A stretch of DNA of 64,000 nt from an uncultured Sphingomonadaceae bacterium (GTDB lineage: Bacteria; Pseudomonadota; Alphaproteobacteria; Sphingomonadales; Sphingomonadaceae): the NCBI GenBank assembly GCA_947493215.1, contig CANLQE010000001.1:1799404-1863403 (forward strand). Direction: 5' to 3'. Shown here one piece after another: positions 1-9,039 of the stretch (positions within the stretch are counted from its first letter, which is position 1; every line of letters starts with the position of its first letter). Under the pieces are notes generated by a model that was given only the letters and a program-made list of their open reading frames with translations, was not told the DNA's origin and ran no database searches. The position numbers and the translations under genes were made by a program.

Positions 1-892
1 GATTATCATTCAGGATGTGTCGGATCATTTCAAAGGTTCGGGCTTCGGTCTGTTTGACAAGATCACTTCATCCGGCGGCACTGTGCGCGCATTTGTTGCG
101 CCGGGCGCGGGCAAAAACAGTCGCAAATTCTTTGATGATATGAATAACTGGGCGCGCAGCGAAGGCTTCGCGGGTCTCGGTTATATCAACATGAAGGAAG
201 GCGCAGCTGGTGGCCCGATTGCCAAAAACCATGGCGAAGAAGGCACCGCGAAATTGCTTACTGACCTTGGTTGCGGTCCTGACGACGGTGTTTTCTTTGC
301 TGCTGGCAAGGAAGCGGAAGCGGCGAAGCTGGCGGGCGTGGCCCGTACCCGGGCGGCAGAAAAGCTTGATCTGATCAGCGATGATGAGTTTAAATTCTGC
401 TGGGTCGTCGATTATCCGATGTATGAATATGATGAGGAATTGAAGAAGCTGGACTTCTCGCACAACCCCTTCTCTATGCCGCAGGGTGAGATGGATGCGT
501 TGGAAAACAAAGACCCGCTCGATATTCTTGCATGGCAATATGATATTGTCTGTAACGGCATCGAACTGTCATCTGGTGCGATCCGGAATCATCGTCCCGA
601 TATCATGTACAAGGCATTTGAAATTGCCGGCTATGACAAAGCGGCAGTCGACAGCGAGTTTTCCGGTATGATCAACGCATTGAAATATGGAGCGCCGCCG
701 CATGGTGGTTCTGCGCCGGGTGTTGACCGGATCGTGATGCTGTTGGCGGACGAACCGAATATCCGTGAAGTTGTTCTCTTTCCGATGAACCAAAAAGCGG
801 AAGACTTGATGATGAGCGCTCCAAGCGGCGTCTCGCACAAGCAATTGCGCGAGCTGCATATCCGTGTCGTGGAGCCGCCGAAAGAAGGATGA
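1..892 (+). CDS. aspS: Aspartate-tRNA ligase, C-terminal part (partial)
   Basis: The reading frame is open from base 2, so the gene begins before the window. Aspartyl-tRNA synthetase charges tRNA-Asp in the cytoplasm. The visible part covers the GAD insertion domain typical of the bacterial enzyme (FVAPGA, then the stretch with [11 protein letters not shown]), the following catalytic-core segment ([19 protein letters not shown]), and class II motif 3 near the end ([14 protein letters not shown], with the ATP-binding Arg). The C-terminal signature [19 protein letters not shown] is characteristic of AspRS. The gene overlaps the next one by 4 bp (ATGA), suggesting translational coupling. Motifs 1 and 2 lie outside the window, so discriminating versus non-discriminating AspRS cannot be judged here. 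Confidence 0.96.
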   Translation, partial: IIIQDVSDHFKGSGFGLFDKITSSGGTVRAFVAPGAGKNSRKFFDDMNNWARSEGFAGLGYINMKEGAAGGPIAKNHGEEGTAKLLTDLGCGPDDGVFFAAGKEAEAAKLAGVARTRAAEKLDLISDDEFKFCWVVDYPMYEYDEELKKLDFSHNPFSMPQGEMDALENKDPLDILAWQYDIVCNGIELSSGAIRNHRPDIMYKAFEIAGYDKAAVDSEFSGMINALKYGAPPHGGSAPGVDRIVMLLADEPNIREVVLFPMNQKAEDLMMSAPSGVSHKQLRELHIRVVEPPKEG

Positions 893-1788
893 GCGAAGCG
901 GGGCAGCCAACAGAAAAAAGGTTTCAACAGGGAAAAACCAACCTCTGCTATTTCGAGTGGGGCGATCCGAGCGATCAGACGATTCTGATGGTTCACGCCA
1001 CCGGATTTCATGCACGCTGCTGGGACAAGACCATCGCGGCATTGCCGCCCGGTTACCATATCGTTGCGGTCGATCAGCGCGGTCACGGCCGCAGTAGCAA
1101 GCCAGACAGCCTAGTCGATTGGAGCTTGATGGGCCGAGATGTCGGTGCATTGGTAACAGGGCTTGGTCTGCAAAATATCGTCGGAGTGGGCCATAGTATG
1201 GGGGCCCATGTGATCGTGCAGATTGCCGATGTCATGACAGAGCGGTTTGAACGACTTGTGCTGCTTGACCCTACTATTACCGAACCAGAAGCCTATCAAA
1301 GCCCTACGCAATTGGCGGACCTTGATCCCAGTCAGAACCCCGTATCGCGGCGGCGCAACCGCTGGGAATCTCCAGAGGCTATGTTTTCCGCGTTCAAGGA
1401 CCGGCATCCGTTTAGTCTTTGGCGGCCTGACGTGCTGATGGATTATTGCCAATATGGCTTGCTGGCCGTTGATGACGGCGAAGGCTTTATTCTTGCCTGT
1501 CCGCCTTATCTCGAAGCCTCTGTCTATGAGGGATTTCGTTCTCTGGACCCTTATCCATTGGTGAAACGCATTACATTGCCGGTGGCGATTTTAAGGGCGC
1601 AGATGGCCAGCGATGACGTAACGTCGGTGAGAGATTTTGCCAACAGTCCGACTTGGCCCGGACTGGTAGATGTGTTTCCCGACGCACAAGAGGTTCACAT
1701 GCCCGAGCTTTCGCACTTTATGCCGATGCAGGACCCGCAGCGGATGGCCGAATATATTGCCGCCGGACTTGACCATCGTAGCACATGA
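889..1788 (+). CDS. Alpha/beta hydrolase
   Basis: A 299-residue protein of the alpha/beta hydrolase fold. The oxyanion-hole segment HATGF is at about residues 36-40, the nucleophile elbow GHSMG places the catalytic Ser near 103, and a late His (ELSHFMP, about 276) completes a likely triad with an Asp near 240. No signal peptide is seen, so it is probably cytoplasmic. The start overlaps the aspS stop by 4 bp, so it is probably co-transcribed with aspS. The substrate cannot be read from sequence; relatives include esterases, haloalkane dehalogenase-like and C-C bond hydrolases. The fold assignment is sure, the reaction is not. Confidence 0.88.
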   Translation: MSEAGQPTEKRFQQGKTNLCYFEWGDPSDQTILMVHATGFHARCWDKTIAALPPGYHIVAVDQRGHGRSSKPDSLVDWSLMGRDVGALVTGLGLQNIVGVGHSMGAHVIVQIADVMTERFERLVLLDPTITEPEAYQSPTQLADLDPSQNPVSRRRNRWESPEAMFSAFKDRHPFSLWRPDVLMDYCQYGLLAVDDGEGFILACPPYLEASVYEGFRSLDPYPLVKRITLPVAILRAQMASDDVTSVRDFANSPTWPGLVDVFPDAQEVHMPELSHFMPMQDPQRMAEYIAAGLDHRST

Positions 1789-1857
1789 ACAACCTCGTAA
1801 TTGTCTATTCAGATGAAGTGAGATAGTTCCTTTTGGTGAGTGACTTAGGGGGACTAT

Positions 1858-2835
1858 ATGATTAAAATTCTATCTATTGGTAAAGCGGTTTCGGTGACAC
1901 TCACCGCGCTTTGTTTGATCACGACGGCACAGGCGGAAACACTTCGAGTAGAGGGGCTATATCCTGCCCGCGCTCCGAATATCGCATCGATTAAATCGAT
2001 AGCTATTGATCGCTTTGGAGGCAGCGATGGCACTGCTCTTGCTTTTGAAATCGAAGATAAGCTTAGCGATGTTGAAATTGAGGGAGCCGCTTATTTCAAG
2101 ATCATGGCCAGGCGCTCGGCTATCGAACCAGACGCAACCCTATCGGGCACTGCCACAACTGGTATAGAGGAATATGAGACAACCGAAAATCGGGAGCGGT
2201 GCGTAGAGCGCGATGACAAGGGCAAATGCGAAAAGCGCAAAAGCATCAAAGTGGCCTGCCTGAAACGCGTGATCGATTTTGAGGCGCAGGTCCGTCTTTC
2301 CCGTTTTAGCGATGGTCAGACCATCTATGCCGAGCGGAAGTCCGATGGCAATGAGGAGACGGTTTGTGGCCGTAAAGAGAGTTTTACGAGCAGGGAAGAC
2401 GTCATTCGCGGGATGATCAACAGCGCCGCCTATTCCGTGCGCCGCGATTTGGCACCGATAGAGCGCCGCGAAAATATCCGCGTGTTGGAAAGCCGCAAAG
2501 CTATGGACAAGACTACCGGTAAATTCTTCAAAGCAGCGGTTAAGATGACGAAAACGGATGAGCAGGAAGCTTGTCGTATGTGGGATCAGGTGGCGGTCAA
2601 CAGCGCTCCGCATAGATCTATTGTGTTCAACCGCGGTCTTTGCGCGGAACAAGCAGGCGCTCTGGATAAGGCGTCGGCGCTATACGCAGAGGCTGAACAA
2701 TTGGCAGGGGGAAAAACCGAAATAGACTTAGCCATCCGTCGCGTGGAAGATCGTCAGCAGGCTCTGGATGACTTGGATATTCGCTATGCCAGCGCGGACG
2801 TCAATGAAACCGTTGCTACGGCAAAGGCGGAATAA
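1858..2835 (+). CDS. Exported hypothetical protein
   Basis: A 325-residue protein that I do not recognise. Residues 1-26 form a clear Sec signal peptide ending in AQA, so the mature protein is periplasmic or outer-membrane associated. The middle part has four or five Cys in a charged stretch (CVERDDKGKC, VACLKR, VCGRKE), which could form disulfides in the periplasm. The C-terminal third (ACRMWDQVAVNSAP to SALYAEAEQLAGG) looks like a TPR-like helical repeat. The N-terminal half, with IKSIAIDRFGG followed by an alternating strand pattern, resembles lipoprotein-type CsgG/LpoB-like folds, but this is only an impression. A strong Shine-Dalgarno (AGGGGGA) precedes the ATG. Confidence 0.75.
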   Translation: MIKILSIGKAVSVTLTALCLITTAQAETLRVEGLYPARAPNIASIKSIAIDRFGGSDGTALAFEIEDKLSDVEIEGAAYFKIMARRSAIEPDATLSGTATTGIEEYETTENRERCVERDDKGKCEKRKSIKVACLKRVIDFEAQVRLSRFSDGQTIYAERKSDGNEETVCGRKESFTSREDVIRGMINSAAYSVRRDLAPIERRENIRVLESRKAMDKTTGKFFKAAVKMTKTDEQEACRMWDQVAVNSAPHRSIVFNRGLCAEQAGALDKASALYAEAEQLAGGKTEIDLAIRRVEDRQQALDDLDIRYASADVNETVATAKAE

Positions 2836-2928
2836 CCGAAACAGGGTTAACTGATTGGTTCTTTTTGACCCCATATAGTATATCCATTGCTCCCTAACAC
2901 AGGGACAAATGACATTTTGGGGCGAAGC

Positions 2929-3717
2929 ATGGGCAAGACTATCAAACTATCGGATTATGAAGACGGCAAGGATTTTGACGGCGATTATTCCGATGCGCTG
3001 AAAGACGTGCAAGAGCGTCTGGCCCGTGTCCATTTCGAGCATATCATTCACGGCAATCGCACCATATTGGTGTTTGAAGGCTGGGACGCGGCTGGGAAGG
3101 GCGGCTGTATCCGCCGGATGACGGCCGAATGGGACCCACGCTATTTTCAGGTTCACCCGATTGGAGCGCCCACAAAAGAAGAGCTGGACAGACACTTTCT
3201 CTGGCGTTTTTGGAAACGCCTGCCGGGAAGCCGTGAGATCGCTGTTTTTGATCGCAGCTGGTATGGCCGCGTGCTGGTCGAGCGGGTGGAAGGTTTCTGC
3301 AGCAAGGCCGACTGGAAGCGTGGTTATGACGAGATCAACGAATTTGAAGCGCAGCAAATTGACGGTGGTACCAACTTGATCAAGCTGTTCTTTCACACCA
3401 CGCAGAAAGAACAAGACCGCCGCTTTACCGATCGGTTAAACACACCGGAAAAGCGATGGAAAATCACCAAGGACGATTTCCGTAACCGGTCAAAACGCGC
3501 GGACTATTTGGATGCTATGGAAGATATGTTCAAACAAACCGACACGCGCTGGGCTCCGTGGAAGGTTATTGACGGCAACGACAAGAAAGCCGCCCGGATT
3601 GCCGCTATGACCTACGTCGCTGAAACGCTGGAGTCAGCCTTGCCAGACGATTTGCCAGAAGCTGATCCCGATCTGGTTAAGCTAGCCGAAGACGCGTTTG
3701 GCTATGAAGAAGAGTAA
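2929..3717 (+). CDS. ppk2: Polyphosphate kinase 2 family protein
   Basis: A PPK2-family kinase of 262 residues, which moves phosphate between polyphosphate and nucleotides. The P-loop EGWDAAGKGG is at about 50-59, the Walker B/lid region FDRSWYGR at about 107-114, and the family segment RWKITKDDFRNRS near 180. The frame is open upstream to a TTG at 2887, but the ATG at 2929 is chosen because the family core begins soon after it and the upstream residues look non-coding. Whether it acts on NDPs or NMPs (class I, II or III) is not certain. It stands alone, convergent with the beta-lactamase-like gene. Confidence 0.9.
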   Translation: MGKTIKLSDYEDGKDFDGDYSDALKDVQERLARVHFEHIIHGNRTILVFEGWDAAGKGGCIRRMTAEWDPRYFQVHPIGAPTKEELDRHFLWRFWKRLPGSREIAVFDRSWYGRVLVERVEGFCSKADWKRGYDEINEFEAQQIDGGTNLIKLFFHTTQKEQDRRFTDRLNTPEKRWKITKDDFRNRSKRADYLDAMEDMFKQTDTRWAPWKVIDGNDKKAARIAAMTYVAETLESALPDDLPEADPDLVKLAEDAFGYEEE

Positions 3718-3782
3718 CTTGGTTTGGATGCCGGCGTTGGGTGCCAAGCAGCCATAAATACTGAGTTACCTTTGCGCGTAGG

Positions 3783-4910
3783 TCATGCGATTGACGCATA
3801 CATCGCAGCGGCCAGCCCAAAGCCGCGTGGGTCTCCTAAAAGGCCGCTTTCCATCTTGTTCATCACATAAGAAAAACATAGCCGCGCATCTTGATCTACA
3901 ATAACCGATGATCCGCCATATCCGCCCCAGAAGCATGTATTTTTATTCGGACTAATCGGAATCAGGTCGCTATTCAATCCATAGCCCATGCCGAATACCA
4001 GCGGCACGCCCAAAACAAGATCGACCCCTTCTGATTGTTTCTCAAATACCCGCTTTGTACCGGCCTCAGACATTATGGTCTTACCAAATGCCTCACCACC
4101 ATTGGCCATCGCCGTTTGCGCACGGACGATGCTGCGTGCGTTGCCCTGACCATTGGCAGCGGGTATTTCTGCCGCGCGCCACGCGCGCAGCCTGGGGGCT
4201 GTCGCATCCACCAATGGATTCGCGAACGTGCGGCCAGCGATTGTATCCGGGTCGGGGGCTGGACCAGCCTCTGGCGGGATAAGATTACCAATCCGTTCGT
4301 CCAGTTCTTCGCCCGCGCCGATATGAAAATCGGCCCCGGTCGGAATTGCGATCTCTTGGTGGAAGAAATTACCAATTGACTGGCCGGTCACACGGCGGAC
4401 AATTTCACCAATTAGATGTCCTTGGGTCAGAGCATGATATCCAGATTGCGTGCCTGGTTCCCACCATGGCGCCTGCTTAGCCAGCGCGCCGGTCATCCAA
4501 TCCCAGTCATAAAGCGCATCGCCCTCGACCGCTTCATCCATGCCGGACAGGCCTGCGGTGTGACTCAGAAAATGGCGCACTTCGATGGCTTCCTTGCCGC
4601 TTTGCGCAAACTCCGGCCAATATTTGGCCGCTGGGGCATGAAGATCAACTTCTCCGCGATCTGCAAGCAGAAGCAAGGACATCGCGGCCATGGTCTTGGT
4701 ACTCGACCAGACATTGACGAGTGTATCCTCTTGCCACGGGCTTGTTCTTTGCTCGTCGAGATGCCCACCCCACAGATCGACGACAAACTTTCCGTTAAGC
4801 GTGATCGCTACCGAAGCACCGACATCGCCATGTTCACCAAAATTTGTTTCAAACGCTGCTTTGACGAGTTCGAAGCGGGGATCGCATTGCCCGTTGATTT
4901 CAATTGTCAT
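3783..4910 (-). CDS. Serine hydrolase, beta-lactamase class C family
   Basis: A 375-residue protein of the penicillin-binding/class C beta-lactamase fold, most like EstB-type carboxylesterases and lactone hydrolases. The SxxK motif is SSTK at 69-72 and the second-motif Tyr is in SGYHA (Tyr about 158). A late GGYGGS may stand for the third motif. No signal peptide is seen, which argues against a true periplasmic beta-lactamase and for a cytoplasmic esterase. It overlaps the upstream Rieske oxygenase gene by 4 bp, so the two probably act in one degradation route, for example oxygenation followed by ester cleavage; that pairing is inferred. Confidence 0.88.
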   Translation of the reverse strand: MTIEINGQCDPRFELVKAAFETNFGEHGDVGASVAITLNGKFVVDLWGGHLDEQRTSPWQEDTLVNVWSSTKTMAAMSLLLLADRGEVDLHAPAAKYWPEFAQSGKEAIEVRHFLSHTAGLSGMDEAVEGDALYDWDWMTGALAKQAPWWEPGTQSGYHALTQGHLIGEIVRRVTGQSIGNFFHQEIAIPTGADFHIGAGEELDERIGNLIPPEAGPAPDPDTIAGRTFANPLVDATAPRLRAWRAAEIPAANGQGNARSIVRAQTAMANGGEAFGKTIMSEAGTKRVFEKQSEGVDLVLGVPLVFGMGYGLNSDLIPISPNKNTCFWGGYGGSSVIVDQDARLCFSYVMNKMESGLLGDPRGFGLAAAMYASIA

Positions 4911-6082
4911 TTATTTGATGTTCCACTTTTACTGCTGATTGCGTCAGTTAGCGCCGCATGAAATCGCCCAATAGCACTTTCGAATAAACCAAATTCCAGA
5001 TATTCATTGGCGCCGCTCGCCAAGCCGCGTTGTGCCGAAAGAACCACTTCGCGATCTTCAATAGCACCTAGTTTGGCGAATTCCTGGCCCGCCAAAATGG
5101 TCTCCATGGTTTCCCCGTTTGTCTCACAATCAGCCAATAGGAAAACATGTTGGCGCGTCCGTTGAAGGCCAATGGGCTCCAAAATCACGACTTGCAGGCA
5201 ATCTGGAAAAGTGGAAATAATCACATTGGGAAAAAGATGGTAGACAAAGGTCAGGCGCCCATTGGTTGACCAAGTTGATTTTGGTTTGTCGCGCAGCCCC
5301 TCAATCGCCTGATACGGAAAAGCCACTCGGGTATTTTTGCCAAAAGCTTCAATCACCGTCAAATTGTCATATTGGACCGGAAAGAAAGTTTTCTGATGGG
5401 TAGAACGGATGTGATAGCCCTCCAGAGAGCTCTCAAGGTGTAACTTCCAATTGGCTTCTATTTCCAGTGTTTCGGATTTGATAACGCGATAACCATCGGG
5501 GACTATCTCAGGCAGAATAGGTTTCGGCGCATTGTTGTTGGTGTCAGTGTTTTGCTTAACAAAGACCAGTCCATTTTCTTCCAAGCAATCAAGCGCGACG
5601 AGACCACGGTTTTCTTTTTCTAAGCCAGGGAAACCTTCTTTGTGAGGAACGCTGCGAAGCGATCCATCATTCTCATAGGCCCATCCGTGATAGGGGCATA
5701 CAAATACCGATGCGCATCCTTGACCATTGGCCACCTGCACACCGCGGTGGCGGCATGCGTTGCGAAAAGCGCGCACCTGGCCATCATTTCCTCTGACCAC
5801 AACCAAAGGCACGCCTGCCGCATCCCTAGCGATATAATCGCCAGATTCCGCAAGCGCTGTGGATGGGCAAAAGACAATCCAGCAACTTCGGAGCAATGCC
5901 AATTCGGCCTCAAATCGCTCTGGGGATTGATAGTTTGCCACAGGTTCGCGCCAGCTGGATTGGCCTAGGTCGGTGGTTTTATTATCGATGTGGTCAAAAA
6001 TCCGTGCGACAATATCTACGTCCGGCATTAATGTCATAGAATTATCTTTGTTCTCGACCTTGTAAGATGCCTTGGTTGCCAT
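4907..6082 (-). CDS. Rieske non-heme iron oxygenase, alpha subunit
   Basis: A 391-residue aromatic-ring-hydroxylating-type oxygenase. The Rieske [2Fe-2S] ligands are Cys110-x-His112 and Cys129-x2-His132 (CRH and CPYH). The mononuclear iron site follows in the segment LEGYHIRSTH, with His at about 224 and 229, and a catalytic-type Glu/Asp bridge is expected nearby. Such enzymes insert oxygen into aromatic or amine substrates and need a reductase; none is encoded next to it. It is the first gene of a two-gene minus-strand unit with the hydrolase. The substrate is unknown. The SD is not obvious; the chosen ATG is the furthest upstream in frame. Confidence 0.92.
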   Translation of the reverse strand: MATKASYKVENKDNSMTLMPDVDIVARIFDHIDNKTTDLGQSSWREPVANYQSPERFEAELALLRSCWIVFCPSTALAESGDYIARDAAGVPLVVVRGNDGQVRAFRNACRHRGVQVANGQGCASVFVCPYHGWAYENDGSLRSVPHKEGFPGLEKENRGLVALDCLEENGLVFVKQNTDTNNNAPKPILPEIVPDGYRVIKSETLEIEANWKLHLESSLEGYHIRSTHQKTFFPVQYDNLTVIEAFGKNTRVAFPYQAIEGLRDKPKSTWSTNGRLTFVYHLFPNVIISTFPDCLQVVILEPIGLQRTRQHVFLLADCETNGETMETILAGQEFAKLGAIEDREVVLSAQRGLASGANEYLEFGLFESAIGRFHAALTDAISSKSGTSNK

Positions 6083-6120
6083 AAAACTTCTTTCATTCTG
6101 ACCTTTAGACAGGGGACGCT

Positions 6121-6149
6121 AGGCGCATATTGCCTAAAAAGATGCGCCT
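6121..6149. terminator. Hairpin downstream of the LysR gene
   Basis: An 8-bp perfect inverted repeat, AGGCGCAT at 6121-6128 and ATGCGCCT at 6142-6149, with a 13-nt loop. It lies between the end of the LysR gene and the start of the oxygenase gene, both on the minus strand. No T-tract follows, so it is either a weak terminator or a protein-binding palindrome in the oxygenase promoter. Confidence 0.35.
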
Positions 6150-6167
6150 GCATAGCTAATCGCAGAA

Positions 6168-7076
6168 TTATCTCTTTGATTCCCAATAGGGGGTTCCGTG
6201 GTAGCGTTCGACCAAGAAGTCGACAAATGTTCTGACGCGGGCCGATAAGTGGCGGGTGGGAGGATAAACGGCATAAGCAACCAATTGTGGCCATGTATAT
6301 TCCGGCAGAATTTCTACCAGAGAGCCATCCTCCAGGTTTTTGTAGAGGATGAACCGAGGTTCAATCAGGACACCTTCTCCGGCAACAGCGGCGTCGCGCA
6401 AAAAATCTCCATTTGTAGCGATCAGCCTAGACGGAATTTCGATATGGCCTTCGCTTTGGTCGGGCGCTTTATAAGGCCAGGCAGACGAACTTCGGTAGCC
6501 GTATCGCAATTCCCGCATCCTCATTAGATCTTCGGGCGTTTTAGGGTTTCCATGGACCTGAAGATAGGATGGGCTTGCAGCAGCCACTATACTGATCGAC
6601 GCAATCTTTCGGGCGATAAGGCTTGAATCTGGAAGGTCACCAATGCGAATGGCCAGGTCCATACCGTCGGCTATCAAGTCGATCTTGCGATCGCTAAAAT
6701 TAATGTCAAATTCGACATCGGGATGAAGTTTTAAAAAATCTAGAATGGCCGAACCTAAATGAGCGACGCCAAAGGATAGCGGAGCTGCGACACGTATAAT
6801 TCCCGCTAGAGCGGCTTGAGCGTTAGTGGTGGTAGCTTCTGTTTCTGCCCAATCGGCTAACAGGCCAACAGAACGCCGATACAGGGCTTCCCCGGTATCG
6901 GTAAGAGACAGCTTGCGTGTCGTACGCGTCATTAACTGGACGCCCAACCGCGTTTCCAGGTCTTTTAATCGGCGGCTTACCGCTGATTTCGCAATGTGCA
7001 GTTGCTCCGCCGCCCTTGTTATCGATTTTGCCTCAACCACACGGACAAAGGTTTCTATCTCTTCAAATTTGCTCAT
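6168..7076 (-). CDS. LysR family transcriptional regulator
   Basis: A 302-residue LysR-type regulator. Residues 1-60 are the winged helix-turn-helix (AAEQLHIAKSAVSRRLKDLE, typical spacing), followed by the periplasmic-binding-like effector domain (about 90-295). It is divergent from the azoreductase gene with a 98-bp shared promoter region, the usual arrangement for a LysR regulator that controls its neighbour. Since the oxygenase lies downstream on the same strand, it could also influence that operon. The effector is unknown; in similar loci the signal is often a quinone or electrophile, but that is inference. Confidence 0.94.
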   Translation of the reverse strand: MSKFEEIETFVRVVEAKSITRAAEQLHIAKSAVSRRLKDLETRLGVQLMTRTTRKLSLTDTGEALYRRSVGLLADWAETEATTTNAQAALAGIIRVAAPLSFGVAHLGSAILDFLKLHPDVEFDINFSDRKIDLIADGMDLAIRIGDLPDSSLIARKIASISIVAAASPSYLQVHGNPKTPEDLMRMRELRYGYRSSSAWPYKAPDQSEGHIEIPSRLIATNGDFLRDAAVAGEGVLIEPRFILYKNLEDGSLVEILPEYTWPQLVAYAVYPPTRHLSARVRTFVDFLVERYHGTPYWESKR

Positions 7077-7077
7077 T

Positions 7078-7096
7078 TGTTCTCTATATCAGAACA
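7078..7096. promoter_or_regulatory. Palindrome in LysR-azoR divergent promoter
   Basis: TGTTCT at 7078-7083 and AGAACA at 7091-7096 form a perfect 6+6 inverted repeat around 7 bp (CTATATC). It begins 2 bp from the LysR start codon in the divergent promoter region. The symmetry fits a LysR operator used for autoregulation. A second inverted repeat, CAGTTGT 7130-7136 with ACAACTG 7158-7164, covers the azoR leader and touches its Shine-Dalgarno. Confidence 0.45.
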
Positions 7097-7174
7097 GTGA
7101 TTTGAAAAATAGCCATCTAATTCTCCAAACAGTTGTGATCTATCTCTTGTCCATCGAACAACTGGAGAAACAAA

Positions 7175-7774
7175 ATGACATCAATCAACAGCATATTACG
7201 CATTGACGCCAGCGCTCGCAAAACCGGTTCTGTTACACGCAGTCTCGCCGACGAGACGGTGGACCGTCTGGCAGAACTAACTGCAGTCAACATCGTCAAT
7301 CGTGATGTTGCAGCTGGATTGCCCTTTGTTGACGAAGACTGGGTCACCGCAAATTTCACACCAGCCGAAACCCGTACAGCCGCTCACGCCGCAAAATTGG
7401 CTTTTTCGGATAGTCTTGTCGCGGAGTTAACAGCAGCGGACACGGTTGTTATTTCAACACCGATATATAATTTTGGTGTTCCGGCCACTTTGAAAGCATG
7501 GGTCGATATGATTGCCCGGGTCGGACTGACTTTTCGCTACACCGAAAACGGCCCGGTCGGATTGCTAGAAGGAAAGCGGGCTATTGTTTTGGTTGCCTCG
7601 GGCGGTACCCCTGTGGGTAGTCCAATCGACTTTGCGACCCCTTATCTCAAACAGGCGCTCGCATTCATCGGTATCACCGATGTGACGATCATCGCTTCTG
7701 ACGCGATGAGCCAGGATGCAGATGAAAAACTTAAAAGTGCGTCAAACAAGATCAAGGTTCTGAAAGCCGCATAA
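7175..7774 (+). CDS. azoR: FMN-dependent NADH-azoreductase / quinone reductase
   Basis: A 199-residue flavodoxin-like protein of the AzoR family, which reduces quinones and azo compounds with NADH and FMN in the cytoplasm. The FMN phosphate loop is SARKTGSVTRSL at about 13-24, the flavin-contact motif PIYNFGVPA at 96-104, and the SGGTPVG loop at 142-148. Length is usual for the family. A good Shine-Dalgarno (TGGAGAA) precedes the ATG. The pirin gene follows after 24 bp, so they form an operon likely controlled by the divergent LysR protein. The role is probably defence against quinone or electrophile stress. Confidence 0.93.
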   Translation: MTSINSILRIDASARKTGSVTRSLADETVDRLAELTAVNIVNRDVAAGLPFVDEDWVTANFTPAETRTAAHAAKLAFSDSLVAELTAADTVVISTPIYNFGVPATLKAWVDMIARVGLTFRYTENGPVGLLEGKRAIVLVASGGTPVGSPIDFATPYLKQALAFIGITDVTIIASDAMSQDADEKLKSASNKIKVLKAA

Positions 7775-7798
7775 TCAATTTCAAGAAAGGAACATATC

Positions 7799-8500
7799 AT
7801 GACAAAAGAGTTTAAAAATGAAACACGTGGCGCCAGCACTAACAGTTGGTTGGACAGTAAGCACACTTTCTCCTTCGGCGGTTTTCAAGATCCAGACCGC
7901 ATGGGTTTCCGCAGCTTGCGCGTCATCAACGAAGATCATGTTAGCCCAGGTGGCGGTTTTGCCCCTCACGGTCATCAAGACATGGAGATTATAACCTACG
8001 TAACCTCTGGCGCACTGGGTCATAAAGATAGCTTGGGTAATGGTTCGATAATCCGCCCCGGTGAGATCCAGCGGATGTCAGCCGGAACCGGTATCCAGCA
8101 TTCTGAAATGAACGCGTCCAATGAGGAACCGGTTCATTTTCTTCAGATTTGGGTGGAGCCCAATGCGACAGGACATGCGCCTTCCTATGAGCAAGTCGAC
8201 CTTATCGAGAATGCAGGTCAACAAGGATTCACACCTATCGCAACGCCAGAGGGCGGCGCAGGAGCCATAAGCCTCAATCAAGATGCGGTTCTTTCCATCA
8301 GCAAACCTGTTGCTGGTGATACTGTTGAGGTTACGGTGGACGCAGAAAGATATGGTTTCCTTCACATCGTAAAAGGTGCCGTGGAAATTGACGGAAAAAC
8401 TTACAGCACAGGTGATGGCCTCGCATTCGAAGGATCGGACGAAGGCTTTGGGTTCTTAGCCCGAGAGACGTCTGAGGTTCTCCTCTTTGATCTCTCGTAA
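7799..8500 (+). CDS. Pirin family protein (YhhW-type quercetinase-like)
   Basis: A 233-residue bicupin of the pirin family. The metal ligands fall at exactly the family positions: His57 and His59 (APHGHQD) and His101 with Glu103 (QHSEM). E. coli YhhW has quercetin 2,3-dioxygenase activity in vitro with the same ligand set; the physiological substrate is unknown. It is encoded right after azoR with a clear Shine-Dalgarno (AAGAAAGGAA), and such azoR-pirin pairs suggest a joint response to quinone or flavonoid-like compounds. A strong hairpin follows the stop. Confidence 0.93.
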   Translation: MTKEFKNETRGASTNSWLDSKHTFSFGGFQDPDRMGFRSLRVINEDHVSPGGGFAPHGHQDMEIITYVTSGALGHKDSLGNGSIIRPGEIQRMSAGTGIQHSEMNASNEEPVHFLQIWVEPNATGHAPSYEQVDLIENAGQQGFTPIATPEGGAGAISLNQDAVLSISKPVAGDTVEVTVDAERYGFLHIVKGAVEIDGKTYSTGDGLAFEGSDEGFGFLARETSEVLLFDLS

Positions 8501-8504
8501 CGAT

Positions 8505-8556
8505 AGAAAGACCTTTTTCGATCCATTTGAACCGATGGCTTGAAAAAGGTCTTTCT
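8505..8556 (+). terminator. Long hairpin after the pirin gene
   Basis: AGAAAGACCTTTTTC at 8505-8519 and GAAAAAGGTCTTTCT at 8542-8556 form a perfect 15-bp stem with a 22-nt loop, 4 bp after the pirin stop. The stem ends in CTTTCTTATG, a poor T-tract, but position and strength support an end of transcription for azoR-pirin. Confidence 0.65.
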
Positions 8557-8558
8557 TA

Positions 8559-8625
8559 TGTCCGCTTTCAGGAGAAAGCGGACACCACGCTAGTGTCCGC
8601 TATGGGCGCAAAAGCGGACGCTAAA
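8559..8625. repeat. Palindromic intergenic element, copy 1
   Basis: A copy of the GTCCGCTTTC element found six to seven times between 8.5 and 13.3 kb. Here TGTCCGCTTTC is followed at once by its complement GAAAGCGGACA, then a second half TAGTGTCCGCTATGGGCG with AAAAGCGGACGCTA. The two GTCCGC...GCGGAC pairs can each fold into hairpins. Confidence 0.85.
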
Positions 8626-8722
8626 TCAAGACTTTTCAATCAATTTACGGCACACTCAGTTAGCCAACCACCTCGTCTAAATTGCGTGCGATTAGGAGAC
8701 CGTTTTTTTGGCCCGGAGCAAT

Positions 8723-8739
8723 CAGTCCGCTTTCGGGAC
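8723..8739. repeat. Palindromic element, core fragment
   Basis: The 15-base core AGTCCGCTTTCGGGA lies in the gene-free stretch before nfeD without its second half. It matches the left arm of the full elements, so it is read as a decayed or partial copy. Confidence 0.6.
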
Positions 8740-9039
8740 CAAAGATCGCTATGGCCCCGCCAGCTTGTTTTTTCCTGTGACAAGATGGGAGGTTTCGATG
8801 CACAGCTGGTTATCGTTGGCAATCGGCATACGTATCACTGCGTATGGAAAGGTCTCGGCCGGTGTGCAAAATATTCCGGTAGCAACATCGGTACAGTGAA
8901 TGGCCGAACCTGCGGGAGACGAACATGACGGCTACAGGGTCCTCACAATCGCCTGCAAATTTCAAAAGTATCTTTGCAGCATTGACTGACTATTCTGCGG
9001 AAATGACGTCATGAACCTGACCCAAATAGGTTTGTTCAA

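Larger units (their letters stand above)
8501..9039. other. 539-bp stretch with no convincing gene
   Basis: Apart from the hairpin and one and a half copies of the palindromic element, the stretch holds only short frames in all six directions. The longest (133 codons from a TTG at 8527) runs through the hairpin and the repeat, so it is rejected. A 29-codon frame from ATG 8924 to TGA 9014 precedes nfeD and has no strong Shine-Dalgarno. The region looks like decayed sequence; no parent gene is recognisable. Confidence 0.6.

Noticed and set aside
8527-8928. 133-codon frame from TTG after the pirin gene
   Set aside because: It runs through the hairpin loop and two copies of the palindromic element, has no Shine-Dalgarno and no family features.
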